Shown here: in pieces, positions 51,445 through 62,182 of the stretch
Layout of the letters: every line of letters starts with the position of its first letter
Position numbering within the stretch: the stretch's first letter is position 1
Origin: Salticus scenicus
Lineage: Eukaryota > Arthropoda > Arachnida > Araneae > Salticidae
DNA: 64,000 nt
Assembly: GCA_963930645.1 (NCBI GenBank)
Contig: OZ005660.1
Location: 244,036,836 to 244,100,835, forward strand
Reading direction: 5' to 3'
Made by a program: the position numbers and the translations under genes
Notes under the pieces: model-generated
Told to the model about the DNA's origin: nothing
The model's input: the letters and a program-made list of their open reading frames with translations, nothing else
Databases searched by the model: none

Positions 51445-53036
51445 TGTATTTTAAGATTTTAACTAAATTTTAGAAATATATGTTCAGAACAAATATATAT
51501 TTTTGACCTTCAAATAAAAACAAAAAAAAAATACTTGTCAATTGAGTTATTCTAGTGGTAAAATACTAGGAGGTTATGTCAAAGGACCCAGGTTTCATAA
51601 CTGACCTGGATATATTTTACTGCTATCAAACCCAGTTTGACTTTTTTATTAAAACTATGTTATTTACATTCTGTCAAAGTGATAACTATATTGAAGCCTT
51701 TCATTATCCAATGAATAAATAAATGTTTCTACAAGGCATAGCCAGCGGGGGCCCACATTTGAAGAAAGTCCTCCAGTTGCTCTATCGACAGATTCACCAA
51801 ATTAGTTTTTTTTTTTTCTTTTCCCAGCCGGATTTATTTATGTGTTATTCTTTGAAATGCGTTACATTTCAAAATGGAAAAAGAAAATCTATAGCCGGAG
51901 GACGAATATCTTTCATTTTTACTCTAAAGTTCAATTAAAAGAACTCCAGTTGGCTTACTAACAAAAACCCGATTAATTTATATACAGTGAAACCTCTCAA
52001 GTTGGACGCTTTTTCTCGGAACGGAATGTATCCATTAACATTATGTCTAACCCCTATAAGTTGGACACTTTTTCTTGGAAACGTAGGTGTCCAACTTAGA
52101 GAGGTTTTACTGTATATATATATTTGGCATAGAATTCTGATGAACATTTATAAATGAAAATAAATCAAATGTAGTAGTCGGCCTAGTTAGAATTTGAAAA
52201 ACTCTACTGATAGGCTGATTGGAGTCTCGAAACTCTGGAGTTTGAAATCAAATGTGTTTAGTCGTCCTATATTTTATTCTACTTTTTCTGATAACACTGC
52301 TCTGCAAGAATTTTTTTTTTTTTTTTTTTTTTGGAAGATCTGATACCATTCTTGCTGATTCTTATGTGAAATGAACCCTGAATCCCAATAAAGACTCCCA
52401 TTTTGCACAGTCACCCACCGTTTTCTAGATACACCACCCCCTCCCTCAATTTCTTTCCCTTTTTATGGCCATGAATTTAATTTGAAGAATGAAAAAGAAT
52501 TAAATTAACACCTAAAAGCAAAAAATATATAAAGTTTAACAAATAACATTAATAACAGATTAAAAATGTATAAGACATGTAATGCATAATTTCAGTGGCA
52601 AATAGGGATGTGAGCGGGGGAAAAACCGGGTTTAAACCAGGGAATAAATCCGGTTTATTGGGAAGGGAATTTTAAAATTTTCCAAAACAAGGGAATTTTG
52701 AAAATTTTCAAAAGTTGTGAATTTAGTTTTTTTTTTTTTTTTTTACAAATATCAGAGATGTTCTACGTCATTCCAAAACGTTATCTTACATTTAGTTGGT
52801 TTTTATGATCTTTCGATTGTAAAATAGTGCTTTTAACGTCTACAAAAATAAAAATTACTTGTATAAAATTTCATTAATTAACGGACTTATTTTTTGTTAT
52901 TGCCGTGTATTTACATCTTAGTTCTGACTGTATAGTGTATACACACTGAGTTCAAAGTAACACTTCTTTTTTATGGCAGTCGAAGCTTATCATATTTTAG
53001 TTGTATATATATCTATGAATGTAAATCTTTAATATT
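51445..53036. repeat. Tandem duplication, copy 2
   Basis: Near-identical to 49827-51444 in the same orientation. It ends at AATCTTTAATATTTTA, after which the TAGGGATG element continues to 53776. A 17-base stretch of the pogo-like MITE present in copy 1 is missing here. Confidence 0.92.
51985..52112. mobile_element. Pogo/Tigger-like MITE (in duplication copy 2)
   Basis: Duplicate of 50362-50507, shortened to 128 bp by loss of one AAGTTGGAC unit near the left end, probably by slippage between the repeated motif. Confidence 0.8.
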
Positions 53037-54045
53037 TTATTTCAAAAATAAAACAAAAATATTCCGAAATAACCTGTGTTCACTAAAATGATCAATAATA
53101 TTACACTGAAAAATATTATTTCAATTAAAATTTCAACAATATTAATATGGAATAAGTAAATACATGAATAACATCCAAATTGTTAATTATTAGCTACTGA
53201 AAATTTTATGTATTAATCCAATGTATTCAAAAATTATTGCTGGAATTTTTAATAACCGAAGAACTTATGTTCGATTTTGTTCCTCGAGCTCTTTAAATAA
53301 TTATAACAAAATTTCATCAAATTATGTGAAATTTTGTTAAATCAATAAAACAAAATTTCGTAATTTTTAAAGAATTTTTATCATAATTTAATTTTATTAT
53401 ATTATTTTTTATAACGTATTTTTTTATGGTATTCATTAATAAAAAAAAGGGGGGGAGGAAAAGTTCTAAAAGTTATTTAAACAGGCAGACAAAACTTCAT
53501 AATTTATTATTTTTAATAACGTAAATGTTTAATCTTTTTTTATTATTTTTTTAAATAATCACATAATTTTCGATATCACTTTCATTTAATCAAGTAGAAT
53601 AAAAATTATATTGAAATAAGTTATTTGTGCACTTAAAAGAATAAAATTAAATCTAAACATTCAGTATTAGTTTCTTCCCATCAAATATTCCAATATTCCC
53701 AAAATTCCCGGTTTAAACCCGAAAATTACCATGTTTATTCCCCTGAATCAAAATTCCCTGGTTTTATACGTCTCTAGCTGGAAATATCCCCCAAAATTTT
53801 TTCCGAGCTGCAAATGTCGATGATTTAGAATTTTTCAACTCTGTAGCCCCTCAGAAGATATTTAACGGTTAAAATAATCCTCCCCCTCCTGAAAATCAAA
53901 TTTATAGCGAGAAAATCATCGAAAAGTGATAAGAATAGGGGACCATTCCTAAAAAATGGTGGTTGATAAGGAAAAATGGGCGTCATATTTGGATTTAGGA
54001 GGTCATTTTACATAAGAATATACTGAAATGGTGTCAGAGGCAACT

Positions 54046-55134
54046 TTCATGTCGATGTATTATTTTGGTTCACGGACGAAAATCGTTTTACTTTCGGATA
54101 TAAAGGTCCATAGAAGTACTTTAGTTGACTTATTAAGAGGCCCAATTCTTCCAGTTGGCCTAAGAAATAAAGGCCATCAAAACTACAACTAAGGCGACTG
54201 GAAAACTATTTAACTGTAAAGCTAAATAATCCTCTCTATGCCAATTGAATTTTTTCACATGGATTTTATTCTTGGTGAAAGTTTTCAAACTATAAATCGA
54301 TTGACAAGGATAAATCGCTTTTTAAATTTGGCTCCAAAGCTCAATAAAAGCAATCCAATCGATTTTCTGACAAATAAACCGATTGATTATTTTCAAATTG
54401 TTCTTTAATTCTGATGACATTCTTTCAACTTTGAAATGGCCGACTGGAAAAAGATTTGGTCTTTAAACAAATCTTTTTTCAATTTCGAATTCAAAATGCT
54501 CAATAAAATTAAAAACACTCCAGACGGCTTATTTGCGTATAGTTCGACTACTTCTTCGCATTTGGCGTTTATCCATACAAATTTTTTTGAAAATGAAAAT
54601 AGATGAAATTTTTAAAAGATATTCGAAACCACGGCAAACATCCATGCTTAAATTGAGATTCAAATCTATTATCTATAATGCTACAGATTATGTATTTAGC
54701 TATTAGGAGATTTCCTTTATATATTGGACTCGAAATGTTGATAAAAAAAAAAAAAAAAAAGTCAACTTGTTTGTTGATAATATGTCTCATTATTTTCCTA
54801 CTGGCTTTTAATTCTGTTGAAATTTTTGGAGCTGCAACCAGACCTGCAAGTTCATTCTGTACTTACCAGATTGGGACCTATGATTAAAAGTTAATTCCAA
54901 ACTATTACGAACATCCATACCTGAAGCGGAACACGAGCTTGGTACTTAAATGGAAATTAATACGACGAATTTTAAGAACATTTTAGAGCCATTGTTTAAT
55001 ACTTAGAATTGGCTCACAAAAAAAGGATGATTATAACCAACTACAATTTCTAATGACCAAATGATACATATGAAAGCTCATCAAAATTCATAAAACTGTT
55101 TGTGAAATGCCAGCTGAAATTAAAATAACGTCCT
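54046..55134. other. Non-coding, diverged repeats
   Basis: At 54080-54545 related blocks recur (CCAAAGCTCAATAAAAG, AATGCTCAATAAAATT, CCAGTTGGCC, CCGATTGATT) and also resemble 50290-50355 (TCTAAAGTTCAATTAAAAG, CCAGTTGGCTTACTAAC). An old tandem repeat is likely. An A run lies at 54743-54760. No gene. Confidence 0.4.
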
Positions 55135-55480
55135 AACTACTTACAGTTTTTCCAATTTTCACCAAAAGTTGCTAAACTCATTTGTGCACCGGACCTGTCT
55201 TAAATTTCGTTGTTTTCTCTTTAGTTTTGGAAGAAGAATAATCATAAGATTTTCCGCACACTCATACACACTTACGTACAGACACACAAAAAATTTTTTT
55301 TTAGACTTAAGAGACCATCAAACATGTAAGTCATGAAAACTTGATATAAAAATTATTGATTAAATGCAATGTTTCCATTACCTAAAGATTGAACTATTAA
55401 ACTTAAGAATTAAGGCAGGTCTGGCATACAAATAAAGATGACTTTTTGAATTTTTGGTGGAAATTTCAAGTGGGTCCATA
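55135..55480. mobile_element. Fold-back element, about 0.35 kb
   Basis: CCAATTTTCACCAAAAGTTG and CATTTGTGCACCGGACCTGT (55153-55200) are mirrored by GGCAGGTCTGGCATACAAAT and GAATTTTTGGTGGAAATTTC (55415-55468), with several differences. Non-coding. Confidence 0.5.
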
Positions 55481-55706
55481 AATCCGTATTTCGAAAATGG
55501 CTCTAATGATTATCTTCAAAATTGGAAAATCGATAGGCATCCTATATAAGTAGCTCAATTTAAGGTCTTGCGTGTTCCTTTAATAAAATTTAAGTAAAAA
55601 ATTATTTTTAAAGTTAGAAGCTTTTTATTGTGAAGCCCTAAAAAGCCTAAAATAAAATTTATTCTGGCAAAGACATGCTACAAAGAAATGAAAGTTTGAA
55701 CACTAA

Positions 55707-56122
55707 CAAGGAAACATTCAAAAGGTGTCATCTTCAAAAAGTATTGAAAAAAATATATGTGATTTTACTCTTCATAAAACACCGAAAAATGAAAAAAATA
55801 TCGGCTGAAATTAATTACAGCGACCACAAAAAATTATCAAAATTAAGCATATTTGGCGATTTAGCGCTGTTAGGCGATATGTTTGCTAGCACCGAGATTG
55901 CTGTGTACGAACAGAACCGTGCTTTGCTTTTTCGCGAAGTACTCAAAACCAATCGCCTAGCAGTGTAAAATCGCCAAATATGCTTAATTTTGATAATTTT
56001 TTGTGGCCACTGTAATCAATTTCAGCCGATAATTTTTCATTTTCTGGTGTTTTATGAATAGTAGTATCACATATATTTTTTTCAATACTTTTTGAAGATG
56101 ACACCTTTTGAATGTTTCCTTG
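55707..56122. mobile_element. Near-perfect long palindrome, about 170-bp arms
   Basis: Left arm starts CAAGGAAACATTCAAAAGG and runs to about 55876; the right arm runs from about 55949 and ends CTTTTGAATGTTTCCTTG. Shared blocks include AAAAAGTATTGAAAAAAATA, CCACAAAAAATTATCAAAAT and TAAGCATATTTGGCGATTT with their complements. The spacer is about 70 bp. The arms match well enough to suggest recent origin or gene conversion. Open frames here mirror each other and are not genes. Confidence 0.8.
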
Positions 56123-57300
56123 TAAGACAATTTTAGAGAAAAATGTAGGGTTACATTCAGACTGAAACATTGTCATCACAAATAGGTAAGCAATCACGAA
56201 TCTGGCTGTCTTTCAATCCAAACGCAACATTTGTTTACAAAACTGATCGCAAAGTATTGAACAATGAGATGGTAATTTGTGACTGCCTCCTGAGAGCTCT
56301 CACAACTCGATCGCAGGTTTACTATCGCCTCAAAAAACATGGCCGCTGTTGTCAAATGTTATCGAAGAAAGTAATACTCACAGACAAGGATATATTTGTC
56401 TGTGGTAAGAATCATTCATGAAATAATAATACATAATCCGAAACAAATAATTTATTATGATATTTCATTAATCTACAATATGAGTTAAATACTAACCAAA
56501 ATAGCGAAACTCTTCTTTGCTAGGAAATGATACTTAAAGCTCTCATTGAAGATAAATGTAAGTGTAAAATATGTTATGTTATGGTTTTGTTTATTGATGT
56601 AAGTAAGATTAAATGTTTAACATTGAAATATTATCTATTATGCAGAAAATTATAATTGTAACATTTGTATATTTTATAAATGTTTGGCTTATTTAATGTA
56701 AATTAAACGTAATATATCATGTTTGTGTAATAATTTATTTATAATATAGAATAATATGTTCTATTATTTAATGAGATGATGATAATATTCGTTAAAACTT
56801 TACAAACTGGTATGATATCATTTGGATAAATATTCTTCTCATTGTAAATAAAAGCCCGATTAGTCAATTATTTATTCTGTGTAGGAGATAAAAAAAATAA
56901 TAATAAGATGACAGTAAAATTTCGTAAAACTTTATAATTCGGTGTAGTAAACCATAAATATTCTTTTTATTGTAAATAACAGCTATTGCATTTGATTGTA
57001 AAAGCCTGATTAGTCAATTATTTATTTTACTAGTATATAACCCCGTCAAAAATGACGGAACGATAAATCTTTAAAACAATGCTTAATTCATGATGGTTAC
57101 CACGTGATCATTTAAATGTATTTTCAATTTTTGTTTATAAATCAAATGTGTTTCGATATTTTATAATTTTCGTTCTGAAATTAAAAAAAATTCTACATCA
57201 ATAAATATGAATGACAATAAAAAAACTGCTGATTGACAAAAAATATAGGCCCGACAACACAACAGCAACAACACATCCCAGTGTTCCATTAAGTGCTCTA
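56123..57300. other. AT-rich, with a short diverged direct repeat
   Basis: 56785-56880 and 56920-57030 share GTAAATAA, GATTAGTCAATTATTTATT and TTCGT(T)AAAACTTTA blocks. CCCCGTCAAAAATGACGG (57042-57059) is a small palindrome. No gene recognised. Confidence 0.45.
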
Positions 57301-57730
57301 TACGCAAGCGAAGTGTGACGCCACTGACCGTCCGTGGATGCAAGAAAATGATTTCCTATGTTATTCGCCCATTGGATTTTTTGTAAAAAGTTATTAAAAA
57401 TCGAAGAAAATTATTTCCCGATTTTAATCCCCATATTTGGGTATATACTATGTATTAGTTATCATGTGCATGTGTTAGATTGAGTTATTTTGCTGTCAAA
57501 TTGACAAAATTTTAATTTTACATTTCAAAACTCTGTTGTCCTTGGCGTTTTGTATTTGGCGATCAAAAACGTACTACGAAAATATACATGCCAGATGTAT
57601 ATTTTCGTAATATGTATTGTGCGAAATATTGTTTCATAATTTTCATTACTCTCTTAATACAAGTTTTTAAAATAACCATGATTTTTGAAAGGAATTAAAT
57701 TATATTCGCCAGATAATTTGGCGATATATA

Positions 57731-58000
57731 TGTTAAATTAAATCAATCAGAGTCCGATGTTCATGGATATAAGATGAAGTTTAATAATGAAAAACGTGCA
57801 GAAATTGCACTCACGTACATCACGCTAGAGCGTCAGCGTACCCAAGAGACGACAACAAAACAAAGTGTTGCCAAAACATATATATAAAGAAAACTTACAG
57901 TTATGGTTACATATATAGTAGAAATGAATGACAGTTTAAATGTGATACAAAATAACAGTGATTACATCAAATATAAAACAGTTACTGTGATTAACTCTCA
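57731..58000 (-). repeat. 3' LTR of the copia element
   Basis: 270 bp, TGTTAAATTAAATC ... TAACTCTCA on the plus strand. It lacks a 79-bp segment present in the other LTR. Confidence 0.9.
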
Positions 58001-58013
58001 ATACCCACCCTTA
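58001..58013 (-). other. Polypurine tract of the copia element
   Basis: On the minus strand AAGGGTGGGTAT lies directly before the 3' LTR start TGAGAG, the expected plus-strand primer site. It overlaps the pol stop codon (58011-58013). Confidence 0.65.
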
Positions 58014-58232
58014 ATCACATATTAGACCACAATGATTAATTAGTTTACATAATCTAGGTTTTGGTAAGCTTTTTGTAAATAAGTCTGCCAGCTGATCTTC
58101 AGTAGCTATGTATTCAACACTAATAGAATTTAATTTTATAATTTCCCTGATATACTTTAGCTTAATGTCTAGGTGCTTTAATCTAGCACAATGATTTTCA
58201 TTACAGACAGCTTTTATGGCAGATTGATTATC
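58011..58232 (-). pseudogene. pol: Copia RNase H C-terminal end
   Basis: In the same frame as the long pol frame but beyond a TAA: DNQSAIKAVCNENHCARLKH, then DIKLKYIREII and YIATEDQLADLFTKSLP, the usual end of copia RNase H, stopping at 58011-58013. A single nonsense change separates it from the rest. Confidence 0.85.
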
Positions 58233-60458
58233 TTAAAAAATTATCATTTTTATTTCTTTACATCCCAAAATTTCTTTTGTTAAGTTATAAACAATCACTA
58301 AAATTTGAATAGCTTTAGCTAAGGCTAAAATCTCTGCTTCAGTAGAAGACAGAGCTATGGATGTCTGCTTCTTAACATTCCAAGTTATTGGACAACTGTT
58401 TAGCATTAAAATATAACCTGAAATTGATTTTCGATCACGTAAATCAGCCCCCCAATCAGCATCAACATACAGAGAAATGACAATATCATCACTACTACAC
58501 TTAGGAAAAAATAATTTTAGCTCAAGAGTCCCTTTGAGATAACGTAGCACTCTTTTCAGACCAGTCCAAGCAGCAACTGTAGGTTGCTCTTGCAATTGAC
58601 CAAAACAGTTTACAGAGTACAAAATATCTGGTCTAGTTGTCATTGCTAAATATAATAAAGTACCAACAAGTTCACGATAGGGACCTTCAAAATGTTCACC
58701 ATTGTCAAAGTTTGAAGCAGTTGCTTTTGGTACAAGTGGTGTATCACAGGGCTTACAATCAGCCATCTTAAATTTTTCTAAAATTTTCAACACATAAGAT
58801 TTTTGACTTAAACAAAGATGGTTACTGGATTGTTCAAAACATATGCCCAAAAATTCACTGGCAATTTCAGATCTTGACATCTCAAATTTTTGCTGAAGAA
58901 GCTGAATTACCACTTTAACTTCTGATATGTCAGAACCAGAAATCAGCAAATCATCGACGTACAAAACAACTATCATTTCACTGTGATCTGACCTTTTTAC
59001 AAATACACATGGCTCATTATTGAGTTGTTGAAATTTCAGATGAATTATGAAGTCTGTAAATTTCTCGAACCACTGCCTTGGTGCTTGTTTCAGTCCATAT
59101 AGACTTTTTAACAGTTTGCACACTCTACCACTGTTATCACTATATCCCATGGGTTGTTCCATAAAGATATTTTCATTAAGTTCACCATTTAGGAAAGCAG
59201 TTTTAACATCAAGTGCAAACATTTTTAGTTCTTTATGGATGATGATGGCAAGTACAAGTCTGAGAGAGGATGTACTAATAACAGGAGCATAAGTTTCAAA
59301 GAAATCAACACCTGCGTTCTGTTCAAAGCCTCTTGCAACCAGTCTTGCCTTATAGACACCATTTTGTTTAATTCTAAACACCCATGTGCAGGATATTGTT
59401 TTCTCATTTTCTGGTAACTCCACAAGTTCCCACACTTTGTTTTGATTCAAAGATTTCATTTCTTGATTCATAGCATTTCGCCATAAATTCTGCTCATTAA
59501 CTGGTAATTTCTCTAAATCTTCAAACAAAATTAAATCAGGATTTGCTACAAGTGCACTGTATAGGTAGTAGTCATTTAGTCTAGCAGGTGGCTTTGTGCT
59601 TCTTCTTGAACTTCTGGTTTCATTTTCTTCAGGATTATTAGATTCAGCATCATTCGATTCAAGCAAAACTTCAGGTTGAGAATTAATGTCTAATGGAACA
59701 TTTTCTTGACTTGTATCAGATATAGAAACTCTTTTCTTTTCTTCGTTAAACTTAACATTGCGAGAATTTGTAACTCTATTTGTTTCAGGGTCCAACAAAC
59801 GGTAACCCATGCTTGAGTAGCCAACAAAAATCATTTTTCTTGATTTGGGATCCAACTTCTTCCTCAGGTTGTCTGAAATTCTCATGTATGCATCACATCC
59901 AAATACCTTTATTAAATTTAAGTCAGGAGGTTTTCCATACTTCAGCTCAAATGGCATGCAATTATTAATACTTTGGCAGGGAATTCTATTTTTAAGATAG
60001 GCTGCAGTCTGTACAGCAAAGCCCCAGAAACTTTTTGGTAACTGTGCTTCATACACCAATGCACGAGCTTTCTCCAACAAGTATCGATTGGCTCTTTCAG
60101 CAACACCGTTTAAACAAGCTGAGTATGGTGGAGCAGGATCTAGCAGTATACCAGTTTCCTTGCAACACTTGGCTAATTCTCCAGAGACATACTCTCCCGC
60201 ATTGTCACATCTGATTTTATACAAATTAGGATTTTGCTTTAAGAATAGCTTAAATACTGGAACTATGTCATTTTTATGCTTCAGTAAATGTACCTCACAG
60301 AATCTTGAGTGATCATCAATGATTGTTACAAAATATTTTTCACTAGAAGGTGTAGGTGGTGAAATAGGGCCACATATGTCGGTATGAATCATTCTCATAG
60401 CTGAGGTTTCTCGACTTCTGGGACCCTTTCCAGCAGGTTCATTTGATTGCTTAGCCAT
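58233..60458 (-). CDS. pol: Copia pol: integrase core, RT, RNase H
   Basis: 741 codons. The integrase triad is IHTDICGPI, IRCDNAGEYVS and NGVAERANRYLLEKAR (residues about 23-120), followed by LKNRIPCQS and the KLDPKSRKMIFVGYS motif. RT motifs: YKARLVARGFEQ, FALDVKTAFLNGELNE (first Asp), LYGLKQAPRQWFEKF and IVVLYVDDLLISG (catalytic YVDD). RNase H: SLYVDADWGAD, KSISGYILM and IALSSTEAEILALA. It would make and integrate the cDNA. The apparent start at MAKQSNE is only where the frame reopens after a TGA near 60480; the true frame begins in gag. Confidence 0.93.
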   Translation of the reverse strand: MAKQSNEPAGKGPRSRETSAMRMIHTDICGPISPPTPSSEKYFVTIIDDHSRFCEVHLLKHKNDIVPVFKLFLKQNPNLYKIRCDNAGEYVSGELAKCCKETGILLDPAPPYSACLNGVAERANRYLLEKARALVYEAQLPKSFWGFAVQTAAYLKNRIPCQSINNCMPFELKYGKPPDLNLIKVFGCDAYMRISDNLRKKLDPKSRKMIFVGYSSMGYRLLDPETNRVTNSRNVKFNEEKKRVSISDTSQENVPLDINSQPEVLLESNDAESNNPEENETRSSRRSTKPPARLNDYYLYSALVANPDLILFEDLEKLPVNEQNLWRNAMNQEMKSLNQNKVWELVELPENEKTISCTWVFRIKQNGVYKARLVARGFEQNAGVDFFETYAPVISTSSLRLVLAIIIHKELKMFALDVKTAFLNGELNENIFMEQPMGYSDNSGRVCKLLKSLYGLKQAPRQWFEKFTDFIIHLKFQQLNNEPCVFVKRSDHSEMIVVLYVDDLLISGSDISEVKVVIQLLQQKFEMSRSEIASEFLGICFEQSSNHLCLSQKSYVLKILEKFKMADCKPCDTPLVPKATASNFDNGEHFEGPYRELVGTLLYLAMTTRPDILYSVNCFGQLQEQPTVAAWTGLKRVLRYLKGTLELKLFFPKCSSDDIVISLYVDADWGADLRDRKSISGYILMLNSCPITWNVKKQTSIALSSTEAEILALAKAIQILVIVYNLTKEILGCKEIKMIIF

Positions 60459-60661
60459 GACACATTCTTCACAGAAATTATCTCAAGTAGGAAGGCCCAT
60501 TTGCTCTAAAACTTTATTTGATGAGTGTCCCATGCGTCTATGCCAAAGATCTGAAGAATGGTTAGCGACACTAGCTACAGCTTTAATGGGCTTAAATTCA
60601 CTAACATAGTGCCCTTTATCATTAAGCTGAGCCATTACAATGCTCTGTTTACCCTTTTGCA
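60459..60661 (-). pseudogene. Copia gag-pre-integrase segment
   Basis: LWHRRMGHSSNKVLEQMG is the GAG-pre-integrase/zinc motif (with HRRMGH and, after the TGA, FCEECVMAK supplying CxxC). It lies in the pol frame, with a frameshift near 60680 separating it from the protease part. Confidence 0.8.
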
Positions 60662-61564
60662 CTAACGCTTTATCATCTTAAATATAATACTGTAACCTGC
60701 CTTTTGAATGTTCTTTACTGATATTAGTTCACCATTTAAATCAGGCACATAAAGTACATCAGTCAGAATAATTTTCTTTCCATGCAAAATTCCTGAAATT
60801 TTTCCAATTCCTTCTATTTTTAAAGTGTCATTTTTGGATGCACAGGCCACTGAACCAGAAAAACTTTTCAAATCATCAAACCACTCACTTTTACTGCACA
60901 TATGTGCTGTAGCTCCAGAGTCCAACAGAAACAGATTGTCGTCAGATTCACCCATCATAAAAGTCACTGCTGCAGCTGTTTCTTTATGATCCATCTTTGA
61001 TTTTACTTTACAGTCCCTTTTGTAATGCCCAGAACGGCCACAATTAAAACAAGTTACTTTACTTTTGCAGTTCTTTGCTACATGACCTTTAAATTTGCAA
61101 CGATAGCAAGTTAAATTAGATTTATTCACACGAAAAGCTGCGTTGTCACTCGATCCACAATTACGTATCTGTTCACTACTTTTATCGCCTTTCAGGGCTT
61201 CTGCACTTAAGAGTCTTTGGGTAACAAAGTTCAAAGTCAGGTTCTCGCTCGGTTGATTTTCAATTGTAGCTTTAACTACATCATATTCAGGTGGAAGAGA
61301 CATCATAAGATATATCACCACATCCATATCCTGCACAGCCGCACCGGACATTCTTAAGTCATTTACAGTTCCTAGCATTTCATCAATATGTTGCTGCATA
61401 CTGCAACCAGATCGTTTCTTCATAGTTGCTAATCTCTTTCTAGCCAAAATCTGACTAACAGCACTCGTTTTAGCATATTTTGTTTTTAAAGTTTTCCATA
61501 TTTCACAAGCTGACTTTTCATTGGCCAGAGCAGCCAAAACCGAATCATCTAATAGAGTCAGCAA
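60662..61564 (-). CDS. gag: Copia Gag and protease
   Basis: 300 codons. UBN2-type Gag core (LLDDSVLAALANEKSACEIW, LKTKYAKTSAVSQI, IDEMLGTVNDLRMSG), then two CCHC zinc knuckles, CYRCKFKGHVAKNC and CFNCGRSGHYKRDC (residues about 153-185), then the aspartic protease site LFLLDSGATAHMC (about 213-225). Gag packages element RNA and the protease processes the polyprotein. The real start is upstream at 61740 (see next entry). It ends early through a frameshift near 60680. Confidence 0.9.
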   Translation of the reverse strand: MLTLLDDSVLAALANEKSACEIWKTLKTKYAKTSAVSQILARKRLATMKKRSGCSMQQHIDEMLGTVNDLRMSGAAVQDMDVVIYLMMSLPPEYDVVKATIENQPSENLTLNFVTQRLLSAEALKGDKSSEQIRNCGSSDNAAFRVNKSNLTCYRCKFKGHVAKNCKSKVTCFNCGRSGHYKRDCKVKSKMDHKETAAAVTFMMGESDDNLFLLDSGATAHMCSKSEWFDDLKSFSGSVACASKNDTLKIEGIGKISGILHGKKIILTDVLYVPDLNGELISVKNIQKAGYSIIFKMIKR

Positions 61565-61740
61565 TAAGGCATAAGCCTTTTTCGCGGCACGTACTTCCGC
61601 TTCTTTGGTTCTATCACATTCCTTTTCTAAATAAAATCCAGCTCTTTCGCTGCAAACACAGCTTCAACACGTCGACTCCATAGCGAGAAGTTCTTGCCGT
61701 TGAACGGTTCAACACTATATTTTGAATCTTCACTTGCCAT
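61565..61740 (-). pseudogene. Copia Gag N-terminus (shifted frame)
   Basis: From ATG at 61740 the minus strand reads MASEDSKYSVEPFNGKNFSL, a typical copia Gag start (FxGxNFxxW), then WSRRVEAVFAAKELDF. One base is missing or added near 61633; the sense then continues in the main gag frame. Confidence 0.85.
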
Positions 61741-61811
61741 TTCACACGTGACAAACACACTACGAAAAACTAATCAAAATATATACTTCATTGGCTTGTT
61801 AAACTTCTTTT

Positions 61812-61833
61812 AGAGCATCGAACCACGCTCTGC
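61812..61833 (-). other. Primer-binding region of the copia element
   Basis: Next to the 5' LTR the minus strand reads GCAGAGCGTGGTTCGATGC. It resembles the complement of the 3' part of initiator tRNA-Met (GCAGAGGATGGTTTCGATCC-like from memory of the family), which primes many copia elements, but lacks the leading TGGTA. The assignment is tentative. Confidence 0.45.
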
Positions 61834-62182
61834 TGTTAAATTAAATCAATCAGAGTCCGATGTTCATGAATATAAGATGAAGTTTAATAATGAAAAACGT
61901 GCAGAAATTGCACTCACGTACATCACGCTAGAGCGTCAGCGTACCCAAGAGACGACAACAAAACAAAGTATTGCCAAAACATATATATAAGACAGGTGAC
62001 ACGCAAGCGCGCCCCATCATCGACTGACCCAGATACGAGGGTATCCATGCAGTCCCGTAAAAAAAAAAAAGAAAACTTACAGTTATGGTTACATATATGG
62101 TAGTAATGAATGACAGTTTAAATGTGATACAAAATAACAGTGATTACATCAAATATAAAACAGTTACTGTGATTAACTCTCA
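61834..62182 (-). repeat. 5' LTR of the copia element
   Basis: 349 bp. Matches 57731-58000 except for an extra 79-bp segment at about 61990-62068 (GACAGGTGACACGCAAGCGC ... CAGTCCCG and an A run). Confidence 0.9.

Larger units (their letters stand above)
50999..53776. mobile_element. hAT-like TAGGGATG element nested in the fold-back
   Basis: Starts TAGGGATGTGAGCGGG and ends TACGTCTCTA. Subterminal GGTTTAAACC / GGTTTATT words occur at both ends (ACCGGGTTTAAACCAGG left; CCGGTTTAAACCCG right). Flanks GTGGCAAA and GCTGGAAA may be an 8-bp duplication that has diverged. The start recurs at 52603 through the tandem duplication. No transposase frame; AT-rich interior. Confidence 0.55.
50690..54045. 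mobile_element. TTA-type fold-back element, disrupted by nested insertion and duplication
   Basis: The left arm starts CACTGCTCTGCAAG after TAA at 50690 and again at 52295 because of the tandem duplication. The right arm ends near 54045 (GGTCATTTTACATAAGAATA, TACTGAAATGGTGTCAGAGG). Both arms match 27474-28073, whose interior continues without break where this copy holds the TAGGGATG element (50999-53776). The outermost right end appears lost. Confidence 0.7.
57731..62182 (-). mobile_element. Ty1/copia LTR retrotransposon, 4.45 kb
   Basis: Minus-strand element with LTRs at 61834-62182 (5') and 57731-58000 (3'), gag with two zinc knuckles, protease, integrase, RT and RNase H. Integrase precedes RT, which defines Ty1/copia. 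Where comparable, the LTRs differ at only about four positions in 270. Lesions as read: frameshifts near 61633 and 60680, TGA near 60480 and TAA at 58233-58235. Removing these few changes would leave one continuous gag-pol frame, so decay is recent. Inserted at (TA)n. Confidence 0.93.

Noticed and set aside
55675..56197. Two open frames of 97 and 84 codons on opposite strands with shared peptide pieces
   Set aside because: They are mirror readings of the palindrome at 55707-56122.
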